From positions 1 through 18,856 of the forward strand of contig JABJBD010000151.1 in NCBI GenBank assembly GCA_018668795.1: DNA of 18,856 nucleotides, read 5' to 3'. Within the stretch, counting starts at the first letter, position 1, and the number at the start of each line of letters is the position of its first letter. The translations under genes were made by a program, and so were the position numbers. Source of the stretch: Candidatus Puniceispirillum sp. (lineage in GTDB: Bacteria > Pseudomonadota > Alphaproteobacteria > Puniceispirillales > Puniceispirillaceae). Positions 1 to 6,807 of this stretch are shown here, one piece after another. The notes below the pieces were generated by a model that worked only from the letters and a program-made list of their open reading frames with translations, searched no databases and was not told the DNA's origin.

Positions 1-486
1 ATGTTTGCCTTGCCAGCCAATACCGGCGCTTTGCCCCAGCGGCTTTTCCATCAAGGGCGCGGTATCGACAAACACCTTGACCTGCCAGCCTGATTTAGCC
101 GCCAGCCGCCCGGCCAGTTGTTTCAGCTTGCCTTTGATTACCTCATGATAATCACGCCCGCGCGCATAGACCGAAATATTGCCTTTGTCCCGCGCATCCA
201 GATTGCCCATTGGATCATGGTCAGGGCCATAATTCATCCCCAAAACAATCGCGGTGCGGGCATCTTGCCACATCGATTGCGGTTGCTGGCGCCTATCGGC
301 TGTATCGCGCAACCAGCCCATGTCGCCTTCATAATGATCATCCAGAAATTGCGCCAACCCGTCGGTGGTATGGGCGGAATGCTTGGCTTTTGTGATCCCG
401 ACATCGGCAAAGCCTGCCGCCTGTGCATCGGCCAGCAACCATGCTTTCAGCTTGTGCATATCATGTGAAACCACAGGCGTTGACAT
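1..486 (-). CDS. queG: Epoxyqueuosine reductase QueG, N-terminal part (runs off left edge)
   Basis: QueG is the cobalamin-dependent, 4Fe-4S enzyme that reduces epoxyqueuosine to queuosine in tRNA, the last step of queuosine synthesis. The 162 residues present begin at ATG 484-486, preceded by a good ribosome site (AAGGAG, 5 nt before the ATG), and stay open to the window edge. Family features seen are the N-terminal 'AGFADVGIT' (res 24-32), 'ARTAIVLGMNYGP' (76-88), 'SVYARGRDYHEVIKGKL' (105-121), 'VDTAPLMEK' (140-148) and 'GIGWQGKH' at the cut end (155-162). The ferredoxin-like cluster cysteines would lie in the missing C-terminal half; the family is usually about 350-380 residues. It follows tgt by 29 nt and is probably co-transcribed with queA and tgt, which act earlier in the same pathway. 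Identification is from recalled family motifs plus context. Confidence 0.88.
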   Translation of the reverse strand, partial: MSTPVVSHDMHKLKAWLLADAQAAGFADVGITKAKHSAHTTDGLAQFLDDHYEGDMGWLRDTADRRQQPQSMWQDARTAIVLGMNYGPDHDPMGNLDARDKGNISVYARGRDYHEVIKGKLKQLAGRLAAKSGWQVKVFVDTAPLMEKPLGQSAGIGWQGKH

Positions 487-515
487 CAAAACTCCTTACC
501 AGCACCCATCGGGAT

Positions 516-1655
516 TTAGGGATCAAGCGGATCTATATCACCAAGGCTCTGGGTAGCATGAAAGGTTTTTTCAAATTGCGCAAATGTGCCAGCCTCGATT
601 GCCGCCCGCATATCAGCCATCAGATCCTGATAATATTGGATATTATGCCAACTCAACAGCATCAGCCCCTGCACTTCATCGGCTTTGAACAGATGATGCA
701 GATAGGCGCGCGAAAACCGCGAACAGGCCGGACAGCTACAGGCCTCATCAACAGGGCGGTTATCTTCGGCATGGCGCGCATTCTTGATATTGATTGCGCC
801 GCGGCGGGTAAAGCCCTGCCCGGTACGCCCCGAACGCGTTGGCAGAACACAATCGAACATATCAACGCCGCGTGCCACCCCGCCAACCAGATCGGACGGC
901 TTGCCAACCCCCATCAGATAGCGCGGCTTGTCTGCCTGCATCAAAGGCGTGGTGAACTCCAGCGCCTCGAACATCGCGTCTTGCCCTTCGCCCACGGCCA
1001 GACCGCCAATGGCATAGCCTTCAAAGCCAATATCGGCCAAGGCCGCCACTGACTCGGCGCGTAAATCGGCAAAAACCGACCCTTGCACGATCCCAAATTG
1101 CCCATAGCCTTTGCGTGGTACAAAAGCATCGCGTGATCGCTTGGCCCACCGCATTGACAGCCGCATAGACTCTGCCGCAACGGCCTTTTCTGCTGGATAT
1201 GGCGTACATTCATCAAAAGCCATAGTGATCGTCGCATCCAGCAGATGCTGAATTTCGGTTGATCGTTCGGGGGTCAGCCGGTGCTTGCTACCGTCCAGAT
1301 GCGATTTAAAGGTCACACCATCTTCATCCAGCTTGCGAAGTGGGCCTAGCGACATCACCTGAAAGCCGCCAGAATCGGTCAATAAAGGGCCATCCCAGCC
1401 CATCATTTTGCGCACCCCGCCAAGCCGCCCGACACGTTCGGCGCCTGGCCGCAACATCAGATGATAGGTATTTGCCAGAATGATGCTGGCACCTGTCGAT
1501 TTCACCGACTCAGGCATCATGCCTTTGACGGTGGCGGCGGTACCAACCGGCATGAAAACCGGCGTTTCGACAACACCCCATGCGGTGTTCAGGCGGCCTC
1601 GTCGTGCGGTGCCATCGGTGCCAATCAGACTATAGGAAAATGCGGTCATTTTCAT
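516..1655 (-). CDS. tgt: Queuine tRNA-ribosyltransferase (TGT)
   Basis: TGT exchanges guanine 34 of tRNA Asp, Asn, His and Tyr for preQ1. The 379-residue protein has the usual length and all key residues: general-base Asp94 in DSGGFQ (94-99), substrate-binding Asp148 in 'AFDEC', nucleophile Asp268 in 'MFDCVLPTRSGR', and a zinc site formed by Cys306, Cys308, Cys311 and His337. The start at 1655 overlaps the queA stop as ATGA (4 nt), which suggests translational coupling; a second ATG at 1649 would remove only two residues. The next gene is queG, so three queuosine genes sit in a row. Nothing is truncated or unusual. Confidence 0.97.
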   Translation of the reverse strand: MKMTAFSYSLIGTDGTARRGRLNTAWGVVETPVFMPVGTAATVKGMMPESVKSTGASIILANTYHLMLRPGAERVGRLGGVRKMMGWDGPLLTDSGGFQVMSLGPLRKLDEDGVTFKSHLDGSKHRLTPERSTEIQHLLDATITMAFDECTPYPAEKAVAAESMRLSMRWAKRSRDAFVPRKGYGQFGIVQGSVFADLRAESVAALADIGFEGYAIGGLAVGEGQDAMFEALEFTTPLMQADKPRYLMGVGKPSDLVGGVARGVDMFDCVLPTRSGRTGQGFTRRGAINIKNARHAEDNRPVDEACSCPACSRFSRAYLHHLFKADEVQGLMLLSWHNIQYYQDLMADMRAAIEAGTFAQFEKTFHATQSLGDIDPLDP

Positions 1656-2743
1656 TCCGTTTCGGCTTGTGCAGGTTGATTATGCGCTAAAAGATTATGC
1701 GATAAGAGGCAGGCATCGCCATAGGAAAAGAACCGATAGCCTTGTTCAATCGCATGCTCATAGGCGGCCATGATCGGGGCATATCCAGCAAACGCACTGA
1801 CCAGCATCAGTAATGTCGATTTTGGCAGATGAAAATTTGTCATCAGCATATCGACTACATTGAATTCAAACCCGGGCGTAATGAAAATATCCGTCTCGCC
1901 GGTAAATGCACCAATATGGCCTAGCGCGGCATAGCTGGCTTCCAGAATACGCAGGCTTGTCGTCCCCACCGCAACAACGCGTCCCCCTGACTTTTTGGTG
2001 GCCATGATTTTGGCGGCAACCTCTGGCGAAATCGCACCCCATTCGGAATGCATTTTATGCTCGGCGATATTTTCAACTGTCACAGGCAAAAATGTGCCTG
2101 CTCCCACATGCAATGTCACCGCCGCAATCTCCACGCCCTTTGCCTGTAACGCCTTGTTCAGCCCATCGGTAAAATGCAGACCCGCCGTTGGCGCCGCCAC
2201 CGCCCCGCGCTGGCTGGCAAAGATGGTCTGGTAGTTATCACGATCACTGTCAAGCACACCATCAGGCCGCGCGATATAGGGCGGCAATGGCATCGTGCCA
2301 TATCTATCCAGCCCCGCATTCAGCCTGTCGGATTCTAGCGCATTACCTGAAACCGGATCGATAAAACCAAGCACAACATCACCGCCAGCCCCCCGTCCCA
2401 GAACGCGCGCAGCAAAATCAGTGGCAAAGATAATAACGTCATCAGGGCGGCATTTCTTGGCTGGCTTGGCAAATACCCGCCAGACCGCATCCCTCTCATA
2501 TTTATGTAATGTCACGCTGATTTTGGCATCTCCGCGCTTGCCCACAAGCCGGGCCGGAATAACCGACGTATCATTGACGATCAACAGATCGCCTGCCTGC
2601 AACAGATCGGGCAGATCACCAACAAGACGATCAGCTATGCCACCGCCTGACATATCCAGCAATCTGGCACTATCACGCGGATTTGCAGGGGCTACGGCGA
2701 TCCGCTCTGGCGGCAGATCAAAATCAAAATCAGAAAGTTTCAT
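1652..2743 (-). CDS. queA: S-adenosylmethionine:tRNA ribosyltransferase-isomerase QueA
   Basis: QueA transfers and isomerises the ribosyl moiety of SAM onto preQ1-modified tRNA to form epoxyqueuosine. The protein is 363 residues, close to the usual ~350. Family signatures run in order: 'IVNDTSVIPARL' (55-66), 'MPLPPYI' (151-157), 'YQTIFA' (171-176), 'GAVAAPTAGLHFT' (180-192), 'LHVGAGTFLPV' (211-221), 'GTTSLRILE' (260-268), 'TNFHLPKSTLLMLVSAFAG' (302-320) and 'YRFFSYGDACLL' (336-347). I start it at ATG 2741-2743 because the protein then begins 'MKLSDFDFDLP', the standard QueA beginning. The frame stays open upstream to 2845, but that extension would lie inside kdsD. Only 4 nt separate the kdsD stop from this ATG, and the end overlaps tgt by 4 nt. 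Confidence 0.96.
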   Translation of the reverse strand: MKLSDFDFDLPPERIAVAPANPRDSARLLDMSGGGIADRLVGDLPDLLQAGDLLIVNDTSVIPARLVGKRGDAKISVTLHKYERDAVWRVFAKPAKKCRPDDVIIFATDFAARVLGRGAGGDVVLGFIDPVSGNALESDRLNAGLDRYGTMPLPPYIARPDGVLDSDRDNYQTIFASQRGAVAAPTAGLHFTDGLNKALQAKGVEIAAVTLHVGAGTFLPVTVENIAEHKMHSEWGAISPEVAAKIMATKKSGGRVVAVGTTSLRILEASYAALGHIGAFTGETDIFITPGFEFNVVDMLMTNFHLPKSTLLMLVSAFAGYAPIMAAYEHAIEQGYRFFSYGDACLLSHNLLAHNQPAQAETE

Positions 2744-2747
2744 AAGC

Positions 2748-3689
2748 CTATTCAAAAATCTGCAAAATACCGACAACCGTCGCCTGATCGTCAACCACAA
2801 CAAGACATTGAACCCGCGCTTCCAGCATCTTTTCTTCGGCGGCACTCATCATCGCATCGGGCGTGATCGTCAACGGGTCGGCACTGGCCACATCGCCAAC
2901 ACGCGCACCTGCCAGATCGGCACCTGACACCAGCAAACGGCGCAGATCACCATCTGTCAAAACCCCTTCAAGCTGGGTGGGCGTGCCAATAAGCGTCAGA
3001 CCAAGCCGCCCTTCGGTCATGGTAATCAGGGCATCCTGAACCGTGCTTTCCGCATCAACAAAAGGCAGATTATCAACGCGCATCCGGTCACGCACATGCG
3101 TCAGCAAGCGACGCCCCAAAGCCCCGCCAGGATGCGTTGCGGCAAAATCGGCCGCTTCAAAACCACGCTTTTCCATCAAGGCAACCGCCAGCGCATCGCC
3201 TAGCACCATTGTATTCAGGCTCGACGTTGTCGGAGCCAGATTGAGTGGACAGGCCTCGCGGTCAACCGATATATCAAGCGCAATTTCGGCCTCGCGCGCC
3301 ATCGTACTATTGGCATTGCTGGTAAAGGCGATAATCCGCGCATCAAGTCGCTTTAACGCTGGCAGCAAACGAATGATTTCCTCGGTTTCACCTGAATGTG
3401 ACATCAGTAAAACAACATCACCGCGCCGCACCATCCCCAGATCACCGTGGATCGCCTCGGCAGGATGCAAAAACAATGATGGTGTGCCTGTTGACGCCAG
3501 CGTGGCCGCAATTTTCCGGCCAACCAGACCCGATTTGCCCATGCCGCACACAACCACATGACCTGTCGTATCCAGCATCATATCAACCGCCGCGCTAAAC
3601 CCGTCGCCAAGTCCTTTTTCAAGCCGCGTCAATGCCTCATGATAGGCGGTAAAAAGCTCTTGCGCTGCTGTTATAGCATCACTTGCCAT
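2748..3689 (-). CDS. kdsD: Arabinose-5-phosphate isomerase KdsD (KpsF/GutQ family)
   Basis: The enzyme interconverts ribulose 5-phosphate and arabinose 5-phosphate, the first step of Kdo synthesis for lipopolysaccharide. The 313-residue protein has an N-terminal SIS domain (about 35-180) with 'CGMGKSGLVGRKIA' including Lys52, 'LHPAEAIHGDLG' (74-85), 'SHSGETEE' (97-104) and 'LAPTTSS' (151-157). The 'THPGGALGRRL' segment holds the conserved His186. Two CBS domains follow (about 200-255 and 265-313). The start has a GAGG ribosome site about 8 nt upstream. It is the first gene of a tight set with queA, tgt and queG. No other Kdo gene is visible here, so the link with queuosine genes appears to be by position only. 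Confidence 0.93.
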   Translation of the reverse strand: MASDAITAAQELFTAYHEALTRLEKGLGDGFSAAVDMMLDTTGHVVVCGMGKSGLVGRKIAATLASTGTPSLFLHPAEAIHGDLGMVRRGDVVLLMSHSGETEEIIRLLPALKRLDARIIAFTSNANSTMAREAEIALDISVDREACPLNLAPTTSSLNTMVLGDALAVALMEKRGFEAADFAATHPGGALGRRLLTHVRDRMRVDNLPFVDAESTVQDALITMTEGRLGLTLIGTPTQLEGVLTDGDLRRLLVSGADLAGARVGDVASADPLTITPDAMMSAAEEKMLEARVQCLVVVDDQATVVGILQIFE

Positions 3690-3712
3690 TATTGATCCTC
3701 ATATCCGCCAAT

Positions 3713-3772
3713 ATTTATATACCTAGTCTTTATATATCTAACCTTCATATCCATAGTGTCTATGTACCGCGC
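3713..3772. repeat. Degenerate 15-bp tandem repeat, about four units, upstream of kdsD
   Basis: Four successive 15-base blocks begin at 3713, 3728, 3743 and 3758. Units 2 and 3 each match unit 1 at 11 of 15 positions, and unit 4 at about 9; the shared core is TTTATATACCTA-like. The block is AT-rich and lies 24-83 nt upstream of the kdsD start, so it also covers the likely kdsD promoter: a minus-strand TATAAA at 3719-3714 could be a -10 box, but no convincing -35 was found. The rest of the 191-nt spacer (3690-3880) contains no gene or clear terminator that I can see. Confidence 0.45.
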
Positions 3773-3777
3773 ACAAG

Positions 3778-3804
3778 CATCAATCACAAGTCATCAATCA
3801 CAAG
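3778..3804. repeat. 14-bp tandem duplication in the mobA-kdsD spacer
   Basis: CATCAATCACAAGT (3778-3791) is followed at once by CATCAATCACAAG (3792-3804), a perfect two-copy tandem repeat apart from the last base. It lies between the end of mobA and the kdsD promoter region and has no coding role that I can see. It looks like a replication-slippage product. Confidence 0.8.
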
Positions 3805-3880
3805 ATGCACAGGTGGTTTTTATCACATCAACCTCACCAGACGCCCTCAGATACAGCTATCACCTCATGGCGACAGCGCG

Positions 3881-4513
3881 CTAGATATGCGCTTGCGCAA
3901 TAGCAAAATCTTCGGGGCGGTTCAGATTCATGAACGGGTCTGGCGTGCCTTCAAATGGCACCACGGCACAATGATAGCGCTTGGTAAAATCATCAATCTT
4001 GCGCACATCCTGATCGACCAGCGCATGTCGCAGATCAGCCGCCAGCGCAACTGGCCAGATCGCAAATACCGGATGCCGCCTGTCTTGTGAAGATGCCTGG
4101 GCAATATATGCCCCCGCATCAACCAGACCAGCCACCAGACGGGCTGGCAAATCACGCGGCAGAAACGGCGCATCGGTGGCAAGGCTGATAATATGGGTAA
4201 CATTCGGATGTGTGCTTGCCGCCCATTCCAATCCGGTCAATATCCCTGCCAGCGGTCCAGCAAAACCCGTAACCACATCACCGCGTACAGGCAGATCAAA
4301 GCTGGCGTAACGCGCCGGATCACCATTGGCATTCAATAATATTGGCGCATTGCCTATATCAATCCGGTTAAGCACATGCTGTAAAAGCGGCTTTCCGTCC
4401 AGAAGCATCAGATTTTTATCACCGCCGCCCATGCGCCTTGATTGACCACCAGCCAGAAGCAAAAACCCCAGACAATCAGCCGCCTCAAGATCAGAAACTA
4501 GAGACATACTCAT
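3881..4513 (-). CDS. mobA: Molybdenum cofactor guanylyltransferase MobA
   Basis: MobA joins GMP from GTP to molybdopterin to make the guanine dinucleotide cofactor used by DMSO-reductase-family enzymes. At 210 residues it is of normal length. The nucleotide-binding signature 'LLAGGQSRRMGGGDK' spans residues 19-33. Asp114 in 'ATDAPFLP' fits the metal-binding acidic position, and 'MNLNRPEDF' near the C-terminus (195-203) is the usual family ending. The ATG at 4511-4513 overlaps the fdhD stop as ATGA (4 nt); an ATG two codons later is an alternative. Pairing with fdhD suggests a formate dehydrogenase or related molybdoenzyme elsewhere in the genome. Confidence 0.92.
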   Translation of the reverse strand: MSMSLVSDLEAADCLGFLLLAGGQSRRMGGGDKNLMLLDGKPLLQHVLNRIDIGNAPILLNANGDPARYASFDLPVRGDVVTGFAGPLAGILTGLEWAASTHPNVTHIISLATDAPFLPRDLPARLVAGLVDAGAYIAQASSQDRRHPVFAIWPVALAADLRHALVDQDVRKIDDFTKRYHCAVVPFEGTPDPFMNLNRPEDFAIAQAHI

Positions 4514-5412
4514 GTCTCTTGCTGGGCACGTTGGCGCGACGGGCTATCGGCAAATTCCGCATCAACCGCACCACCCGTTTCAATATCAAAATCGATCCGT
4601 TGCTGTCCGGCAAGCGCGATAAAGCGTTTGCCTTTGGCACGCCCGATCAGCGTCAAATCCGCCTGCCGTGCCAGCTCGACAGCCGCGGCGGTAAAGCCCG
4701 AACGCGATACCAGAACGGGAATCTGCATCTGTACAGCCTTGATAACCATTTCGGTGGTCAAACGCCCAGTTGTGTAAAAAATCTTATCCTGCGGGGTGAC
4801 CTTATTCAGAAACATCCAACCAGCAATTTTATCAACCGCATTATGCCGCCCTATATCTTCCATATAGACAAGCGGCGCATCCGCCTTGCACAGCACACAT
4901 CCATGTATCGCACCCGCGCTCAGATACAAACTGGGCGTCGTATTGATCGCTTTTGACAGGCCAACAAGCCAGCTTGCCTTGAATCGCGCATCAGGGCTAA
5001 GTGTTATATCATCAAACCGTTCCATCATATCGCCATAGGCCGTGCCTTCGGCACAACCGCTAGTACGGATTTTACGCTTCATTTTGGCTTCAAAATCGGT
5101 CTCGCGTGCGGTGCGAACGATACAAACACCCAGATCATCATCAATATCGATGCTGGTGATGTCATCATCATGGCGCAGCATATTCTGGTTCAGAAAATAA
5201 CCAACAGCCAGTTCAGGCACCCAGTCACCCAACGTCATTGATGTCACGATTTCCTGATTATTCAGAAACAGCGTTATCGGTTTTTCGGTAACAACAGGCA
5301 AATTGATCGGCTGACCAGCTTCATTAAGGCCAGCAACATTTACCGTCAGACCATCCGCATCTGGCTCAGGTGCGATCAACATGGATGGCACATTCTTTGA
5401 TTTATCATTCAT
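4510..5412 (-). CDS. fdhD: Formate dehydrogenase accessory sulfurtransferase FdhD
   Basis: FdhD passes sulfur from a cysteine desulfurase to the molybdenum cofactor of formate dehydrogenase. With the ATG at 5410-5412 the protein has 300 residues. Conserved blocks are 'EKPITLFLNNQEI' (43-55), 'GYFLNQ' (71-76), 'GAIHGCVLCKA' (167-177), 'MEDIGRHNAVDKIAGW' (184-199), 'TTGRLTTEMVIKA' (214-226) and 'VSRSGFTAAAVELA' (235-248). The sulfur-transfer loop reads 'TSGCAEGTAYGD', so it has one cysteine (Cys120) where E. coli has a Cys-x2-Cys pair. The start is uncertain: ATG 5412 has no close ribosome site, whereas an in-frame GTG at 5442 lies 7 nt after AAGGGG. It overlaps mobA by 4 nt. Confidence 0.9.
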   Translation of the reverse strand: MNDKSKNVPSMLIAPEPDADGLTVNVAGLNEAGQPINLPVVTEKPITLFLNNQEIVTSMTLGDWVPELAVGYFLNQNMLRHDDDITSIDIDDDLGVCIVRTARETDFEAKMKRKIRTSGCAEGTAYGDMMERFDDITLSPDARFKASWLVGLSKAINTTPSLYLSAGAIHGCVLCKADAPLVYMEDIGRHNAVDKIAGWMFLNKVTPQDKIFYTTGRLTTEMVIKAVQMQIPVLVSRSGFTAAAVELARQADLTLIGRAKGKRFIALAGQQRIDFDIETGGAVDAEFADSPSRQRAQQET

Positions 5413-5426
5413 GCCACAACAGTGGC
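5413..5426 (-). repeat. Inverted repeat touching the fdhD start codon
   Basis: GCCAC (5413-5417) and GTGGC (5422-5426) form a 5-bp perfect stem with a 4-nt loop, immediately upstream of the ATG at 5412 on the minus strand. It lies between a GGAGG-like sequence and the ATG, so in mRNA it could either hide or bring forward the start. The repeat may be fortuitous. The remaining fdhD-nadK spacer also holds a looser inverted repeat, GAAAATAG (5460-5467) with CTATTTCC (5482-5489). Confidence 0.4.
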
Positions 5427-5501
5427 CGAAACACCCCTCCACTTTCAAGCCCCTTATATGAAAATAGTTATGCTAATATGCCTATTTCCAGCGCCCTAAT
5501 T

Positions 5502-5530
5502 TTGCCTTTACCTAAAAAACTGATTATGCT
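5502..5530 (+). promoter_or_regulatory. Candidate sigma70-type promoter for nadK
   Basis: TTGCCT (5502-5507) and TATGCT (5525-5530) are separated by exactly 17 nt and each match the consensus at four of six bases. The -10 box lies 66 nt before the nadK start. This is pattern matching only. Confidence 0.4.
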
Positions 5531-5596
5531 CATGTCATTGGCGCAGTCTTTATCATCTCTATCGGCATCATGGGCGCGCAGGGCAGCAGGTTTGTA

Positions 5597-6355
5597 ATGA
5601 AGATTCACTTTAACGCATCAAATCATGATCTGGCCAAAATGCGCCTGCAACAGCTTGTTGAACTTTATGGTCATAACGCGCTTGCTGACGCCACGCATAT
5701 CGTCGCGCTTGGTGGTGATGGGCATATGCTGAACGTTTTGCATGAAACCATGGCATCGGGCTTGCCTGTTTTTGGGATGAATTGCGGGCATCTTGGCTTT
5801 CTGATGAACCATTATGCCAGTGCCGAACTGCCAGAACGCATCGCCGCCGCCGAAGGTGCGCCCATTCATCCTTTGCGCATGACCACCACCGACACGAATG
5901 GCCAAGCGCATGAAGCACTGGCGATCAACGAAGTGTCATTATTGCGGCAAACACATAACGCCGCGCATATCAATATTGCTGTTGATGGGAAAAACAAGCT
6001 GGAACAGCTGATCTGTGATGGTGTGTTGCTGGCTACCGCTGTCGGTTCAACCGCCTATAACCTCTCGGCGCATGGTCCGGTCATTCCGCTTGGCACCGAA
6101 TTGATGGCCTTGACGCCAATCTCGCCTTTCCGCCCAAGACGCTGGCGTGGGGCGTTGCTTCCTGAAACATCCGCCGTCGCGCTGACAAATCTCGAACCTG
6201 ATTTCAGGCCACTTAGCGTCAGTGCTGACAGCACCGAATTTCGCAATGTCAAAAGCGTATCCGTTGTTCAGGCACGTGATATCACCTTGAATTTGCTATA
6301 TGATCCGGGGTTCTCTCTGACCGAACGTGCCATTCAGGAGCAATTTTTGGTTTAA
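5597..6355 (+). CDS. nadK: NAD kinase
   Basis: NAD kinase phosphorylates NAD to NADP in the cytoplasm. The protein is 252 residues, the short form common in alphaproteobacteria. Seen are the GGDG motif with catalytic Asp41 in 'VALGGDGHML' (36-44), 'FGMNCGHLGFLMN' (59-71), 'NEVSLLR' (111-117) and the NAD-binding 'TAVGSTAYNLSAHGP' (147-161), followed by 'LTPISPFRPR' (172-181). I choose ATG 5597 because it gives the family's usual 'MKIHFNAS' start; an in-frame ATG at 5570 would add nine residues without conserved sequence. It is read away from fdhD, and the cupin gene follows after 80 nt on the same strand. Confidence 0.95.
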   Translation: MKIHFNASNHDLAKMRLQQLVELYGHNALADATHIVALGGDGHMLNVLHETMASGLPVFGMNCGHLGFLMNHYASAELPERIAAAEGAPIHPLRMTTTDTNGQAHEALAINEVSLLRQTHNAAHINIAVDGKNKLEQLICDGVLLATAVGSTAYNLSAHGPVIPLGTELMALTPISPFRPRRWRGALLPETSAVALTNLEPDFRPLSVSADSTEFRNVKSVSVVQARDITLNLLYDPGFSLTERAIQEQFLV

Positions 6356-6390
6356 TCTCGCTGTTCATGATTTATTAACACATTGCAGTC

Positions 6391-6396
6391 TATAAT
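6391..6396 (+). promoter_or_regulatory. Candidate -10 box for the cupin-MFS pair
   Basis: A perfect TATAAT lies 40 nt before the cupin start in the 80-nt spacer after nadK. No good -35 hexamer is found at 16-18 nt, so a promoter here would be weak or activator-dependent, and the box may be coincidental in AT-rich sequence. I see no terminator in this spacer. Confidence 0.35.
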
Positions 6397-6435
6397 ATCG
6401 GATAATCAGCCTATTGATTTGATGGAGCAGATAGC

Positions 6436-6807
6436 ATGACACAGGATACCCCCGACAAGCCGTCACAATGTGCACATATCAGCCTTCCCAGAGCGCGTTC
6501 GATTCTGGCCGAAAAAACCGTAAATGAAATCTCACAAAGATTTGCCAGTTTTTTTGAACATGGCACCCTCAAAGTTGAACTCTATGAACCCGTAAAAGCT
6601 GATTATCAAACCCCGCATCGTCAGGACGAGGTCTATATCATCCTTGATGGAACTGGGATTTTTGAAATGGCTGACGAACGCGTCCCGTTTGCCCCGGGTG
6701 ATTTTCTGTTTGTTGCCGCTGGTGTACCGCACCGCTTTACCCAGTTTGGCGACAGCATGACAACATGGGTTATTTTCTATGGCCCTGATGGCGGTGAAGT
6801 GGCCTAA
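6436..6807 (+). CDS. Single-domain cupin protein
   Basis: A 123-residue small beta-barrel protein of the cupin_2 type. Motif 1 is 'YQTPHRQDEVYIILDGTG' (57-74), with His61 and Glu65 placed as metal ligands and Gln63 where the second His is usual. Motif 2 is 'APGDFLFVAAGVPHRF' (86-101), with His99 as the last ligand. The fold is clear but the substrate is not: such proteins may be sugar or aromatic-ring enzymes or ligand sensors. GGAG lies upstream of the ATG. The stop overlaps the ATG of the MFS gene by one base (TAATG), so the two are very likely translated together, and the cupin may act on or sense the transported compound. Confidence 0.82.
   Translation: MTQDTPDKPSQCAHISLPRARSILAEKTVNEISQRFASFFEHGTLKVELYEPVKADYQTPHRQDEVYIILDGTGIFEMADERVPFAPGDFLFVAAGVPHRFTQFGDSMTTWVIFYGPDGGEVA

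Noticed and set aside
423..1052. A 209-codon plus-strand frame opposite tgt
   Set aside because: It lies wholly over tgt and the tgt-queG gap, has no recognisable motif, and tgt is certain with all catalytic residues.
2744..2845. A 34-residue N-terminal extension of QueA
   Set aside because: It would overlap the conserved end of kdsD in another frame, and QueA normally begins at the 'MKLSDFDF' found at 2743.
2295..2927. A 210-codon plus-strand frame over queA and kdsD
   Set aside because: It is antisense to two clear genes, is rich in Ser, Arg and Pro as expected from a shadow frame, and has no domain.
3683..4090. A plus-strand frame with a five-residue repeat pattern (IYIPS, LYISN, LHIHS, VYVPR)
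   Set aside because: The pattern is the translation of the 15-bp DNA repeat; the frame then runs antisense through mobA and has no support as a protein.
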